A program made the position numbers and the translations under genes. Positions 5,272-5,294 of a DNA stretch of 5,294 nucleotides are shown here, piece by piece. The notes under the pieces are model-generated. The model did no database searches. It was given only the letters and a program-made list of their open reading frames with translations, and had not been told where the DNA came from. The stretch is from positions 1 through 5,294 of the forward strand of contig DHVS01000022.1 of NCBI GenBank assembly GCA_002412795.1, in the 5' to 3' direction. Every line of letters begins with the position of its first letter. Within the stretch, counting starts at the first letter, position 1. The DNA is from a bacterium UBP2_UBA5202. Lineage in GTDB: Bacteria > Edwardsbacteria > AC1 > EtOH8.

Positions 5272-5294
5272 GGTCTGTCAAGTATTTTGTGTAA
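5271..5294. mobile_element. Possible terminus of an insertion sequence (IS256-like), cut by the window end
   Basis: The last 24 bases begin GGGTCTGTCAAG and end TTTTGTGTAA. From memory this resembles the terminal inverted repeats of IS256/Mutator-type elements, which commonly have a G-rich edge followed by CTGTCAA and TTTTGTGTAA. It starts exactly where the integrase reading frame loses its homology. Neither the transposase nor the second end nor a target duplication is visible, so the assignment rests on resemblance and position only. Confidence 0.4.

Overview
The window reads as a piece of a Gram-negative bacterial chromosome, probably from an uncultured lineage. The evidence is a secreted CsgG-like/FGE-type protein, a fused radical SAM-DUF2344 protein, no convincing Shine-Dalgarno sequence before any of the three genes, and spacers full of short degenerate repeats of a kind common in environmental candidate-phylum genomes. 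A candidate phylum of the TA06/Edwardsbacteria or wider FCB type is a guess, not a demonstration. Everything coding lies on the minus strand.

Layout in transcription order (right to left): (1) 5116-5294 holds the last ~50 codons of a tyrosine-recombinase integrase gene, cut off at about 5271 by sequence that resembles the end of an insertion sequence; the window stops inside that end. (2) 5051-5125 is a complete tRNA-Gly(TCC) with encoded CCA. The integrase remnant's stop codon lies inside the 5' part of this tRNA. A bulged stem-loop plus T-run follows the tRNA as a likely terminator. (3) 4775-5050 is a non-coding spacer of 276 bases with a palindromic repeat element; apart from that element and the terminator I see nothing between 4900 and 4990. 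(4) 2210-4774 encodes an 854-residue B12-binding-like radical SAM protein (TIGR03960 type) fused to DUF2344 (TIGR03936 type). (5) 1369-2097 is truA, starting at TTG. (6) 62-1309 encodes a secreted protein with an N-terminal CsgG/FlgO/LpoB-like domain and a C-terminal FGE-sulfatase domain lacking the catalytic cysteine pair.

The most unusual signal is repeat structure inside the radical SAM gene. A degenerate 7-bp periodic tract of 13 units sits exactly at the junction of its two domains, directly next to three 12-bp units that add Cys-Gly-x-Asp/Gln repeats. A second, shorter 7-bp tract lies in a loop of the N-terminal domain. The junction tract looks like intergenic repeat DNA now being translated, which suggests that the fused gene arose through a repeat-bearing spacer between two once separate genes.

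The genes do not form one obvious pathway. truA modifies tRNA, and the radical SAM/DUF2344 pair is usually found near translation and RNA-processing genes, so (4) and (5) may share an RNA theme. The secreted FGE-type protein is probably unrelated to them. I see no complete new defence or mobile system. The novelty is in the repeats, the fusion junction and the damaged integrase-tRNA site at the right edge.
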